IMG/VR virus record: IMGVR_UViG_3300042332_000335
Span: 1-37,783 of that record
Source: a virus
Reading direction: 5' to 3' (one strand)
DNA length: 37,783 nucleotides
Shown here: piece after piece, positions 7,588 through 15,601 of the stretch
Layout of the letters: each line of letters opens with the position of its first letter
Numbering within the stretch: the stretch's first letter is position 1
Position numbers and translations under genes: made by a program
The notes under the pieces: generated by a model
What the model was told of the DNA's origin: nothing
The model's database searches: none
The model's input: the letters and a program-made list of their open reading frames with translations, nothing else

Positions 7588-7827
7588 TTAGTAGATTGCT
7601 AGAACGATTTTGCCGCCGTCTTCCTGTACTAGGAAATCACCGGCTTGGGTGAGTAGTGAATCGAATGTTCCGAAAGTGATGACCAAGTGTCCGCCGTCTT
7701 CCTGCACCAAGTAGTCGCCGTTTTCGCAAAGGATGTCGCGCCGCTCAATCGGAGGATCAGGCGGAATGCCGCCGGCACCCAAACGGTGCGGCTGGCCCAA
7801 ACCTAGTCCTAGTCCGAGGCGAGACAT
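7588..7827 (-). CDS. Small repeat protein, probable virion appendage (79 aa)
   Basis: The protein has a Gly/Pro-rich start (RLGLGLGLGQPHRLGAGGIP) and then two copies of a short beta element: ENGDYLVQEDGGHLV and AGDFLVQEDGGKIV, about 28 residues apart. Similar wording (AENGDFVITESSDYILET) occurs inside the large fibre at 27389-29689, which supports a shared structural unit in tail appendages. Its start overlaps the previous stop by one base (TAATG) and it is followed two bases later by a fibre gene. No catalytic motif is visible. Confidence 0.6.
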   Translation of the reverse strand: MSRLGLGLGLGQPHRLGAGGIPPDPPIERRDILCENGDYLVQEDGGHLVITFGTFDSLLTQAGDFLVQEDGGKIVLAIY

Positions 7828-8081
7828 TAAGCGTACTTGCGGTTGTAGGCGATCAGTGAGCCGCTGCTGACCGTCACAGACGTCCAGACGCCAGCGATCT
7901 CATCGCCAGCCTGCAGCGTCACGCCAGCAGGGAAATTGGTGATGTTGGAAGTGGTCGCCCCGAGGATGGTAATCTCAAGAGCATGCAATGCCTGCCAGCT
8001 ACCAGTCACGGTGCCGGATGCGCTGGAGATGTACCTGCCGCCGTACTCTCCGGAAAGCTGACGATTGGATCCAACATTCAT
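7827..8081 (-). CDS. Small virion-associated protein (84 aa)
   Basis: A beta-rich protein with HALEITILGATTSNITNFPAG, then LQAGDEIAGVWTSVTVSSG and SLIAYNRKYA. This arrangement (N-terminal Gly/Ser part, FPAGV turn, final SGS-I-AY strand) is one I recognise from small proteins encoded between capsid and tail genes in many phages; capsid decoration or head completion is a reasonable guess. The start overlaps the preceding stop as ATGA. Confidence 0.55.
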   Translation of the reverse strand: MNVGSNRQLSGEYGGRYISSASGTVTGSWQALHALEITILGATTSNITNFPAGVTLQAGDEIAGVWTSVTVSSGSLIAYNRKYA

Positions 8082-8458
8082 AATGCGAACTTCTGACTGC
8101 TTCTTTTGCTACCACTCCATCCGACTTGCAAGCGTGTACCTCCGCATTTAACCCGGGCCTCGGGATTGTCACGCTCGACTTCGTTCAGGAACTGGTTGTC
8201 CTTCCAGCAGTCGTACCCGAGCTTGGTGCCCCAGTAGTGGTACAGCGTGGGGTCGATACGCATCCGCAAACGGCCAATGCCATCAATGGATTTGCGGTCG
8301 ATCTCGTTGCTCTGCTTGGCGATCTTCTTCTGCTGAATGCCAGCGTTGACCCAGTCCTTGTTGAGACCGTGACATAGTTCTTCGATCACCTGTGAACGAA
8401 GATTACCCGGGAGATCATCAAGCGATGCTGCGATTGCTGTGGAAAGTGAGTCGGCCAT
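8078..8458 (-). CDS. Conserved phage protein of unknown function (126 aa)
   Basis: A largely helical, charged protein. The middle (GRLRMRIDPTLYHYWGTKLG) followed by YDCWKDNQFLNEVERDNPEARVK is a conserved signature of a phage family found downstream of capsid genes. The C-terminus is basic (SGSKRSSQKFAL). It lies just after the intrinsic terminator at 8482-8522, so it must be read by terminator read-through or from a promoter I cannot identify in the short gap. No enzymatic motif is seen. Head completion or DNA-end protection would fit the location but is not shown by the sequence. Confidence 0.55.
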   Translation of the reverse strand: MADSLSTAIAASLDDLPGNLRSQVIEELCHGLNKDWVNAGIQQKKIAKQSNEIDRKSIDGIGRLRMRIDPTLYHYWGTKLGYDCWKDNQFLNEVERDNPEARVKCGGTRLQVGWSGSKRSSQKFAL

Positions 8459-8481
8459 GTTGCTGGGGATTGTAAGTTACT

Positions 8482-8522
8482 AAAAAGGGGGATGCCACCG
8501 GAACTTTCCAGCAACATCCCCC
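8482..8522 (-). terminator. Intrinsic (Rho-independent) terminator after the major capsid gene
   Basis: On the minus strand the RNA reads GGGGGAUG, a middle section, and CAUCCCCC, followed by UUUUU. The outer 8 pairs are perfect (8487-8494 with 8515-8522). The middle can keep pairing through G-U wobbles to an inner GGAA/UUCC, giving an almost unbroken stem of about 17 pairs with a 2-base loop. It lies 16 bases after the capsid stop and probably limits expression of the downstream genes relative to the abundant capsid protein. Confidence 0.85.
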
Positions 8523-8538
8523 ACTGTCAAAACAGAGA

Positions 8539-9597
8539 CTAGCTCGCGCCGTTGAACATACCAAAGCCGCTCGGGTTTTTGACCACGAGACCGGCAATGG
8601 CCTGCACCAGACGGGCAGGGCCACCACCAGCGTCAGGCAGCGTCATAACCTCGGGCAGCTTGCTGTATCGGATCTCCAACATATCCATCGGGATCACGTA
8701 GCCCTTGTAGGCCTGAGCAGACAGAGCAGCGCTATTCTTGCCACCGATGAAGGTGGTCGGGTGCAGGATCAAGCGGCCAAAGTCGCCCTCGAAAATATCG
8801 ATAGAAGACTTGAACGTGTCGCTCGACAGCTCTTGGTTGAAGGTGCGGACAGAGGTCGCAGCAATAGTGCTGGTGTTGGCCGTGGTGGCAGTAGCACCAG
8901 CCGTGAGGTTGGTGAACGCACGCTTGAGCGTGGTGCCCAAGATGGCGTCGTAGTCACGAAACACGCCGGTGTTGCCATAGATAGCAGTCAACACGTTCTG
9001 CACGGTAGCCTCGGTGAACGAAGCAGACGCGGTGGTGTCGACAGCGCCAGAGGCCGGGGCGAACACGGAGCCGGAAGCGCAAGCGCCAATGTTGGAGGCA
9101 TTGGTGCCGGTCAACCAGTTACCGAGCGAGCCGGTGAGGTAGGGGTTGCTACCGTTGTCAGCCTGAGCGGCTTGGTTCGTACAAGCGAAGGTCGCTTCCA
9201 TGTCGCGCTTCAGCTCAACAAGCTTCTTAGCGATACCGTTGGCGACTTCGTTGGTGACGCCAGCGACGTCCTGAGTCTGAGCGATGAAACCAACACGCAG
9301 ATCGCGGCGGAAAGCCTGCGCGTAGTTGTTCAGGCGGGTCCGGTTCTGCACCGGGTTGGAAGCGCTCGACACGGTCACGTCAGCGCCGTCGACAACGCCC
9401 TGCAACTGCGGGGCCTGATAGTTATCAACAGCCCAGCCAAACTGGGCGTTGCCGAGGTCTTTGCCCTTGGGGGCCATCGAGACCAGCGGGGTGCTCTTCT
9501 GGTCGACAATAGCAATATAGTCGGCCAAGTCCTCGCGGACTTCGGAGGTGGAAGCGAGCGGAACAGATCCGCCTTGGTTAGGTTGCAACAGAGGCAT
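8539..9597 (-). CDS. Major capsid protein, DUF5309 / SU10 type (352 aa)
   Basis: Forms the icosahedral shell, with an HK97-type fold expected for this family. The start (VPLASTSEVREDLADYIAIVDQ), the phrase STPLVSMAPKGK, the GFAxxAQ-like VGFIAQTQDVAGV and the helix KLVELKRDMEATFACTNQAA are characteristic of DUF5309 capsid proteins. The C-terminus contains FIGGKNSAAL...YKGYVIPMDMLEIRYS. It follows a scaffold gene and precedes a strong terminator, as expected for the most abundant virion protein. The ATG at 9597 lies two bases after the scaffold stop. Confidence 0.9.
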   Translation of the reverse strand: MPLLQPNQGGSVPLASTSEVREDLADYIAIVDQKSTPLVSMAPKGKDLGNAQFGWAVDNYQAPQLQGVVDGADVTVSSASNPVQNRTRLNNYAQAFRRDLRVGFIAQTQDVAGVTNEVANGIAKKLVELKRDMEATFACTNQAAQADNGSNPYLTGSLGNWLTGTNASNIGACASGSVFAPASGAVDTTASASFTEATVQNVLTAIYGNTGVFRDYDAILGTTLKRAFTNLTAGATATTANTSTIAATSVRTFNQELSSDTFKSSIDIFEGDFGRLILHPTTFIGGKNSAALSAQAYKGYVIPMDMLEIRYSKLPEVMTLPDAGGGPARLVQAIAGLVVKNPSGFGMFNGAS

Positions 9598-9599
9598 AA

Positions 9600-10589
9600 C
9601 TAGAACTTAAGTATTTGAGCCAATTCGGAGACACTTCCGGATTTCAAGAACTTGGATTTAGCGGCATCTCGCTGGGCCGTGGCTGCATCTTTCTTCATCG
9701 GAGCAGCAGTCGGTCTACCGGGCTGTGACGGTGCTTTCCTCGGCAATGCGGCGGGTTTGCCCTTTGCCGATTCACGCTCCAGTCGCAGCTTTCGTCCTTC
9801 AAGGAAGTCACCGACCAGCACCTGATACTCGGGCATCTGCGAGATTTGCGGCAGTTGCCGCAACACCTGCTGTGCCGCCGTGTACTCGGCGCTGGAGCGA
9901 TCCTTCCACCAAGGATACAACTGCTCCGCGATAGGCTTGATCTGCTTGTAGTTCTGCAGGAAGCGAGCACGGTTCGGAATGTGCAGATCCAGCGCATCTT
10001 CGACACGCCTGCGGATCTGTTTCACGTCCTCCGCGCTGTACTCCTTGCCCTCTACTTCGCACCCGTCGCTATTGTCCTCGCACCACCGACGCAGATTACG
10101 GGCCTTGGAGTACTCGTCATTGAGCTTCCCCTCATCCCACACATCAGCGAACGGATCCTGCGATGAAGCAATGGCAACAGGACGCTCAGATGCGGCCTGA
10201 TCCAGCTTCGATTTCGCGTCGTTAAGCTCCCGTTCAAGTGCCTCGGCCTTCTCAAGCGCTTCTTTCTTCTGGCGCGTGAGCTTGTCGATGCGCTTCTTGA
10301 AGCCCAACGATTCGTCCTCGTTCTTGTCTTCTGAAAGAACCTCCTCAGGCGACTCGGCCTGAGATTCCATTTCATCGGTTGGATCCGATTCCTCGGCCTG
10401 AACATCCGCACTCGCGGCATCGGGCTCCGGAGACTGTTTCTCGACGTTCTGCACCGGCTTCTCTTCAGCCCCGCTGAAGCGTTCCTTCAGCACCTTTGCC
10501 AATGCCGCCTCATCGAAGGTAAGCGGATTGATTGGGGGCCTTCCCGTGTTGTTATGGGGTGTCGCTTCCCCTTCGTTCTGGTTATCCAT
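9600..10589 (-). CDS. Capsid assembly scaffolding protein (329 aa)
   Basis: Acts as the internal scaffold for procapsid assembly. The N-terminal third is acidic and low in complexity (many E, D, P, S). Residues about 95-140 form a coiled coil (GFKKRIDKLTRQKKEALEK...ALERELNDAKSKLDQA). The remainder is helical and charged, and the C-terminus has a basic Ala/Lys helix (KKDAATAQRDAAKSKFLKSG) that would contact the capsid. Order portal-scaffold-capsid matches T7 genes 8-9-10. No protease domain is present. Assignment rests on composition and position rather than a conserved catalytic motif. Confidence 0.8.
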   Translation of the reverse strand: MDNQNEGEATPHNNTGRPPINPLTFDEAALAKVLKERFSGAEEKPVQNVEKQSPEPDAASADVQAEESDPTDEMESQAESPEEVLSEDKNEDESLGFKKRIDKLTRQKKEALEKAEALERELNDAKSKLDQAASERPVAIASSQDPFADVWDEGKLNDEYSKARNLRRWCEDNSDGCEVEGKEYSAEDVKQIRRRVEDALDLHIPNRARFLQNYKQIKPIAEQLYPWWKDRSSAEYTAAQQVLRQLPQISQMPEYQVLVGDFLEGRKLRLERESAKGKPAALPRKAPSQPGRPTAAPMKKDAATAQRDAAKSKFLKSGSVSELAQILKF

Positions 10590-10676
10590 GCTGTTTTGAG
10601 CCTAGCAAGTCGGCTGTTTTAACCATGGTTGATACGCCAACCAAGAAGCGTTGTACTAGTGAGATCAAATTGATGA
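10590..10676. other. Short gap between scaffold and 78-aa gene
   Basis: The 87-base gap holds short dyads (AACCATGGTT, and GGTTG/CAACC around a 6-base loop) but no U-tract terminator or convincing promoter. Nothing further is supportable. Confidence 0.4.
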
Positions 10677-10913
10677 CTAGTTGTCAACATTCTCACTCTT
10701 CAATGTGTTGATATACAACTGAAGGTCTTTGATAGATGCGGCTCTGCCACAGTTATAGGCTCTGCCATTAGCATCTAGGTCTGAAAGTATGGCCGAATTG
10801 GTCTCGGACTCTAGCTGGTCGTCGACGATCTGCTCAATGGCGAGCAAAAGCGGGTTCTGTTCGCCTGCTGAACGGAAGATTTCGACCAGTTTTTCGACTG
10901 AATAGCGACTCAT
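10677..10913 (-). CDS. Small conserved phage protein (78 aa)
   Basis: A helical protein (VEKLVEIFRSAGEQNPLLLA then IEQIVDDQLESETN) ending with a motif GRAYNCGRAASIKDLQLYI that I recognise from small proteins located beside phage portal genes. The function is unknown. Its ATG overlaps the portal stop as ATGA, so it is translationally coupled to the portal. No membrane segment or metal site is visible. Confidence 0.6.
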   Translation of the reverse strand: MSRYSVEKLVEIFRSAGEQNPLLLAIEQIVDDQLESETNSAILSDLDANGRAYNCGRAASIKDLQLYINTLKSENVDN

Positions 10914-12994
10914 TGTACTCCAAGACGTCCGGTGACGGCGTTTTGCTGTTGTTGCACTGAGAACTGCAGATTCTCAAGGTACTTTTGCAGATTAGCTTGG
11001 AAAAGCGGGTCCTGCTGCAGTTGCGCCTGATATTTCGGGTTGGATTGCAGCACCTGCTGCGTGAATTGCAGGCGCATAGCCGCGGTGGGGTCGTTCTCGC
11101 GCAGTGCAGGCGGGTTTCCGAGGCTCATCAGGGCCACCTCATCGTTGGTTTCCTTGAACATCTTCTGCGAGGCAGGGCCGGTCTGCATCACAAGCTCGCT
11201 GGCGAGCGTAGGATCAATGGTACGAAGCGCCACAGAGATCAGTTTGGCGCGATCAATGACGCCCACGGTGTCGAGAGGCAGCACCAATGAGGAAATAGCC
11301 TTGAGCTTCTCGGTCACAAGGTCGGTGGACAGCTCGCGCACGTCGAACTTCAGCGTGCAATCGAACTCCTGCACATTCTCCGGAATCTGAATCTGAGATC
11401 CGGTCACGCGCATGATCTCCTCAGGCCCCATGTACTGCAGCACCAATGCAAGAGTCTGTCGGAAGGCCTCGGTCCACCCGTGCAGCCAGTTGTTAATCAG
11501 GCGCTGCTGGCGCATCTGGGTGATCGCAGGGGGCACTTTCTCAGTAGGACGCCCAAAGTATCTGTCGGTCTGAGCCTCGACCGCGGCCATGAGTTGAAAC
11601 GCCACGTTTGGCTCCCGGGAAGGCGGTTGCATGAAGCCGATCTCACCGCGGCGGAGCACCGGGATCTGGATGGCCGGACCGATCTTCAGATTGCCGCCCC
11701 TAGTCTTCGGGACTTCGATGGGCGGGAGCGTCGTCAGGCTGGTGTAGTCGAACACCGAGTCGCGCTGGGCTTTGACCTCGTGCTGCCACGTAGACGCAAT
11801 CTCGGGCACGCCGCGGGATTCCACGATCTTTCGGTGGATCAGCTCGCTGCGCCACACCACAAACGGATACTGACCGTGGGCATAGTCTAGCAGTTCAAAA
11901 TAACCCCACTTGTTCCCAACCTGAGGGCAGAAGACGGTGTAGAACACGCCGGGGATACCATCCTCGTCCACAGCCTTCTGGTAGGCATAGACGATCTCGA
12001 TCAGGTTCGACCGATCCATCAGCGCGTTGTTCGACAGGCCGAGCGTGTAGGTGTAGTCCGCATAGTTTGAGAACCGGCCCATCGTGTTGATGGCTTCCTG
12101 CGCCCACTCGGCATCCCAGTCGTCGGTCTCGACCTTCTGCAGAACCTCCACCTCGGTCATGTAGAACCGGCGGAAGACAACACGCGCCGACTGGATGTCG
12201 GTGGTCTCCGGGGGAAACGCCAGCTCGTCATACGGTGCCAAGGCCGCGATCATCGGCTTGTTGGTGACCATCGTAGGCACCGGGAAGTCGCACTCGCCCT
12301 CGTCGCGCAGTTCGCGCACAGCCTTCAGCGCACGGCGCTTCGTAAGGTTCGGAAAGGCAGCAAGCAGGAGTTCCGCGGACTGATCGTCGGCCTCGGGATT
12401 GGCAATGAGTGCCGGCATATCGGCCAGCACCGAGCCCTGAGGAGACTGCGCGGCCAAGGCCACGATCTGATCCATCGTCAGGTACTGCTCTTTCTGACCC
12501 ATCTCCTGCTGCCAAGTCACGTGCACACCGGTCCAGCCGTAGGTCCACAAGTACTGGGAGAGCAGCTCGACCTCACGGGTTAAGTCGGTGTACATCCGAG
12601 CATTGATCGCCCAATCCATCAGGTTGTGCGCGGTGGACGCCACTTCCAGTTGGGAGACGTTGGAAGGAGCTACCCTGAGCATCGAACGCCAGAATGCAGT
12701 AGAGCACAGGTCGACCATGCCGTTCACCACCTCATCGGCCAGCGGGATCCGAGTGTCGCTAGCACCATCCCAAGGGAACGCCGGATTGGTACGATTGCCG
12801 TCGTTCCACTTCTTGCCGTCATCGGTCTGACCGGGCCACCGGCAGTAGCGCACGTTCTCGCTCTTCTGCACCCGACTGCCGATACCGTACTCGGTAGCGG
12901 ACCTGCGTAGCTCATCGGTCAATGCACCGATGTCGGGTGATGCACCGACCTTCGCCATCTGGTCGGTTGCCGTCTTATAGGAATTATCTTGCAT
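10910..12994 (-). CDS. Portal protein (694 aa)
   Basis: Forms the dodecameric DNA entry channel at one capsid vertex and binds the terminase motor and the tail adaptor. Features: an N-terminal segment with FPWDGASDTRIPLADEVVN, a helical core (LSQYLWTYGWTGVHVTWQQE), an ALAPYDELAFPPETTDIQSA clip region, RGVPEIASTWQHEVKAQRDS, and a Gln-rich helical C-terminus (LQKYLENLQFSVQQQQNAV). Length is within the range of large podovirus portals. It lies 11 bases after the large terminase stop, the usual order of packaging genes. Confidence 0.88.
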   Translation of the reverse strand: MQDNSYKTATDQMAKVGASPDIGALTDELRRSATEYGIGSRVQKSENVRYCRWPGQTDDGKKWNDGNRTNPAFPWDGASDTRIPLADEVVNGMVDLCSTAFWRSMLRVAPSNVSQLEVASTAHNLMDWAINARMYTDLTREVELLSQYLWTYGWTGVHVTWQQEMGQKEQYLTMDQIVALAAQSPQGSVLADMPALIANPEADDQSAELLLAAFPNLTKRRALKAVRELRDEGECDFPVPTMVTNKPMIAALAPYDELAFPPETTDIQSARVVFRRFYMTEVEVLQKVETDDWDAEWAQEAINTMGRFSNYADYTYTLGLSNNALMDRSNLIEIVYAYQKAVDEDGIPGVFYTVFCPQVGNKWGYFELLDYAHGQYPFVVWRSELIHRKIVESRGVPEIASTWQHEVKAQRDSVFDYTSLTTLPPIEVPKTRGGNLKIGPAIQIPVLRRGEIGFMQPPSREPNVAFQLMAAVEAQTDRYFGRPTEKVPPAITQMRQQRLINNWLHGWTEAFRQTLALVLQYMGPEEIMRVTGSQIQIPENVQEFDCTLKFDVRELSTDLVTEKLKAISSLVLPLDTVGVIDRAKLISVALRTIDPTLASELVMQTGPASQKMFKETNDEVALMSLGNPPALRENDPTAAMRLQFTQQVLQSNPKYQAQLQQDPLFQANLQKYLENLQFSVQQQQNAVTGRLGVQ

Positions 12995-13005
12995 GGTCGT
13001 AAATA

Positions 13006-14712
13006 CTAGTATCCACCGCCGCCGCGGGAATCAAAGCCCCCCTTGCCCACGTAAGCAAGGCCGGAGACCAAGAGCATCCCCAAGCAATCAATCGGATCCT
13101 TGCTCGCCCCCTTCTGCCCGTCGCGTCCGGTGTGCTCGCTCAAAGCATACGTCAGGTTTGCGCAGTCCTTGGTGATGTACAGGCTCGGCTCGTTCAATGG
13201 CGTCAGTGGCTGCGTGGCATCGTAGGATAACAAGCTGTTGATCGCTGACGTGCGCTGGTCTACTGGCACGCCCGGGGCAGGTACGAAGGCCATGGGTTCA
13301 TCCAGCGGGTTATCCGATTCTGCCAGTAGGTCGATCAGGGTAGTCCCGCCTTGCTCCGATAGTGCCGGGCTACCGCCTGCCTTAGGATCGATCAAGCGCA
13401 TCACAGGCTCGCCGTAACCAAGCTCGGCCTCAATGGTCCTGAATAGGTTTCGGTACTCCGATATCGACCGGCCAGCATCCAGAGTCTGCGCAGGTCCAGC
13501 CTTTCCATCAGGCTTCTCACTAGGCAGCACCCACTCGCCGTAGTTTGAGAAGTCGGGGAACTCCCGCACCACAATGCGCTTCCCATCCTCGTAGGCCAGT
13601 AGCCATAAACAGAACCAGTTACGTGCGCCTGCAGGATCGCAGACCATGTACAGTGTACCCCCGGCAGGCACCTTGTCGCGCTCGATGCAGTGGATATCCG
13701 GCCTGAACCTAGCGAAGGCCTTGCCGATGTTGTCCGAGGCCCACCCGTAGGCCCGGGTCAGGATCTGGCCCATGGGCGATGCCACCAGCTTCGACTTCAT
13801 TTCATCGAAGGGGTTGTAGGGGTTGTCCTCGGAGAAGAAGAACACCGTCCGCCGGTTGGTCTGGGCCTGCGCCATTGTGCGAGCAGCCTTGCCCACGGGC
13901 CACGTAGGGAGCGCCTGCTTGCTCTTGAGCAACTCAGCTTCATCGAAGCGGGTAATAGCCGAGCCAGCGGTGAACTCCTTATACACCGAGGCCACGCCTT
14001 CAAGCGGTGTCTGCGTCACCAAGAGCTTGCCGCGGCGGGTAATCAGTCGATACCGGAGCGTCTCAACCCAGCTCTGTGGCACCAGCTCATCGCACCAGAT
14101 CAAGTCGGCCTCGCGGCCCTCAATGGTGTTCTCGGATTGCGTGTAGTTCAGGAAGTCGCAGCGGGAGCCATTAGGCAGAATGAATGAGCCATCTGTGAAA
14201 CCATTCTTTCTGCTGTAGTTCAAGTAGTGGATGCGGCCTTTCTTAGTGGCTCGTAGTGCTACAGGGAGATAGTTGTATATAGCTGGCTGTTGTACGGTTA
14301 CGCTAGTGGCATGGCTAGTGTGACAGCATAGTACACTAGCGTTCTCCTTTTCCAATAGCGTTTGCACAACACGGCGTGCGGCCCAGAGTGTTTTGCCTGC
14401 GCGGTTACCACCGGAGATAAGGAGTTCTTGGGTAGCGCCAAACTCGGTGTTGGCTACCTCCCAGTGGTCGGGGATGAAGCCGTAGGTGTACGGATCGGCT
14501 TTCTCAAGGAGTACAAGCTGGGTGCGCTTGAGCTTCAACTCCAGTGCCCGGGGGTGCTGTGCGTCGACCTTGGGTATGACGGGGTGCTGTGGCTGCTCGT
14601 TCCACCATGCGTCGTTGCAGGCCTCGGAGCAGAAACGCTTTTGCTTAGGGCCTTCGCGGGGTTTGAGGATGGTGAATAGCTTGGAGCAGGTGAGGCAGAT
14701 GGGGTTGGTCAT
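13006..14712 (-). CDS. terL: Terminase large subunit with N-terminal zinc-finger-like motif (568 aa)
   Basis: ATP-driven DNA packaging motor and nuclease. Walker A is GGNRAGKT (residues 101-108) and Walker B is ADLIWCDE (202-209). The C-terminal RNase H-fold nuclease shows acidic motifs in YMVCDPAG, MRLIDPKAGG and KDPIDCLGM. An unusual N-terminal extension has CLTC at 6-9 and CSEAC at 28-32, a likely zinc-binding knuckle. There is only a weak ribosome site before the ATG, and a 277-bp gap separates it from the small subunit gene. The portal follows directly. The family assignment is secure; the zinc role is inferred. Confidence 0.92.
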   Translation of the reverse strand: MTNPICLTCSKLFTILKPREGPKQKRFCSEACNDAWWNEQPQHPVIPKVDAQHPRALELKLKRTQLVLLEKADPYTYGFIPDHWEVANTEFGATQELLISGGNRAGKTLWAARRVVQTLLEKENASVLCCHTSHATSVTVQQPAIYNYLPVALRATKKGRIHYLNYSRKNGFTDGSFILPNGSRCDFLNYTQSENTIEGREADLIWCDELVPQSWVETLRYRLITRRGKLLVTQTPLEGVASVYKEFTAGSAITRFDEAELLKSKQALPTWPVGKAARTMAQAQTNRRTVFFFSEDNPYNPFDEMKSKLVASPMGQILTRAYGWASDNIGKAFARFRPDIHCIERDKVPAGGTLYMVCDPAGARNWFCLWLLAYEDGKRIVVREFPDFSNYGEWVLPSEKPDGKAGPAQTLDAGRSISEYRNLFRTIEAELGYGEPVMRLIDPKAGGSPALSEQGGTTLIDLLAESDNPLDEPMAFVPAPGVPVDQRTSAINSLLSYDATQPLTPLNEPSLYITKDCANLTYALSEHTGRDGQKGASKDPIDCLGMLLVSGLAYVGKGGFDSRGGGGY

Positions 14713-14989
14713 TTCTCAATATTTTTCGTTTCTGGAACCCGTCGACTTTTAGCGATTCCGCCAAAACCCCGACCCCCTCCCCCGGGGTGGCCCTTGTAAC
14801 GGGGTAGGACATTGGTACGGCGGAGGGGTGCTGACGTGCGTTTCGATCAATGTTTACGGGCCTTTGCTGCTGGTTTGCGTCACCAAGTGAATATAACTGC
14901 TATTGTAGGCATGAGTGCCCGAAACAGGCCTAAAAGCGTGGTTTTCAGTGGTGCTGCCGCGGTAGGGGTAGGACATTTGGGGCCACTAC
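14713..14989. repeat. Non-coding gap between terminase genes with a 13-bp direct repeat (possible packaging or regulatory site)
   Basis: No supported gene lies here. GGGGTAGGACATT occurs at 14801-14813 and again at 14965-14977 (minus strand AATGTCCTACCCC). An 11-base core of it recurs at 16649-16659 inside the HTH gene. A GGCA-TGAG-TGCC mini-dyad lies near 14908. The left part has C/G runs (CCCCCTCCCCCGGGG). A small-terminase recognition (pac) site, an operator or a translation-control element for terL are all possible. Confidence 0.5.
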
Positions 14990-15601
14990 CTAAACCAGAT
15001 CGGGTGTCTGTTCGTCGTTCACGGGGGTCACATCGCGCTCTTTCATGTCGCGCATGAGGTCTCTGTGGCTCACAGAGGCTGTCATAGCGAGGTGAATGCT
15101 GGTAGGCTGGCCTTTGATTACAGCCAGCTTATCCGTGAGCACGGCCACTGATACGGGCAGGGAGCGGTCATCAATGAAAGTCATCGACTCTTCAGCCAAA
15201 CGCTTGGTGCCTTTCCATATTGCTACTTCAATGAATCCAGTAACATCCTTACGCCACTCTTCCTCAGTCTCCGGATAATCACTCGGTACTTTGACTCCCC
15301 GTATGTATTTGAATGTAGTAGTAGGATTAAGACCTGTTGTAGCAGATATATCAGCAAGCGACTTGTTTTGAAATATGCCTTCCACTATCTGATCAGCTTT
15401 CTCCTGATCCATCTTAGAGTTCGGGTGTTGGTTCTCTGGTGGCTTGATGTACCCAACATCCTCTGCAGCCTTCTTGACCTTATCCTTGAACTCCTTAGAC
15501 AGCTTAGGGTCATCACGTAGCGCCCACGTTACGCGGTTACGATCTGTTCCTGCCTTAGCAGCAACGTCATTGAGTGATGCCCTTGTCTTCTTACCCGGCA
15601 T
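14990..15601 (-). CDS. Probable terminase small subunit with LacI-type HTH (203 aa)
   Basis: Residues about 8-50 (ASLNDVAAKAGTDRNRVTWA followed by LRDDPKLSKEF...AEDVGYI) match the LacI-family DNA-binding helix-turn-helix. A second HTH-like part follows at about 65-105 (QIVEGIFQNKSLADISATTG). The C-terminal half (VSVAVLTDKLAVIKGQPTS and a charged helical end) resembles the oligomerisation part of HTH-type small terminases. Position immediately upstream of terL supports DNA recognition for packaging. The alternative is a transcriptional regulator. Its start overlaps the glycosyltransferase stop by 11 bases. Confidence 0.65.
   Translation of the reverse strand: MPGKKTRASLNDVAAKAGTDRNRVTWALRDDPKLSKEFKDKVKKAAEDVGYIKPPENQHPNSKMDQEKADQIVEGIFQNKSLADISATTGLNPTTTFKYIRGVKVPSDYPETEEEWRKDVTGFIEVAIWKGTKRLAEESMTFIDDRSLPVSVAVLTDKLAVIKGQPTSIHLAMTASVSHRDLMRDMKERDVTPVNDEQTPDLV

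Noticed and set aside
14713-14976. Two minus-strand frames beginning with MSYP in the terminase gap
   Set aside because: They share a start only because of the 13-bp repeat. Neither has a ribosome site, the peptides do not resemble each other after the fourth or fifth residue, and the second runs far into terL out of frame.
14812-15057. 81-codon plus-strand frame over the terminase gap
   Set aside because: It runs against the single transcription direction, overlaps the small terminase gene, has no ribosome site and shows basic, shadow-like composition.
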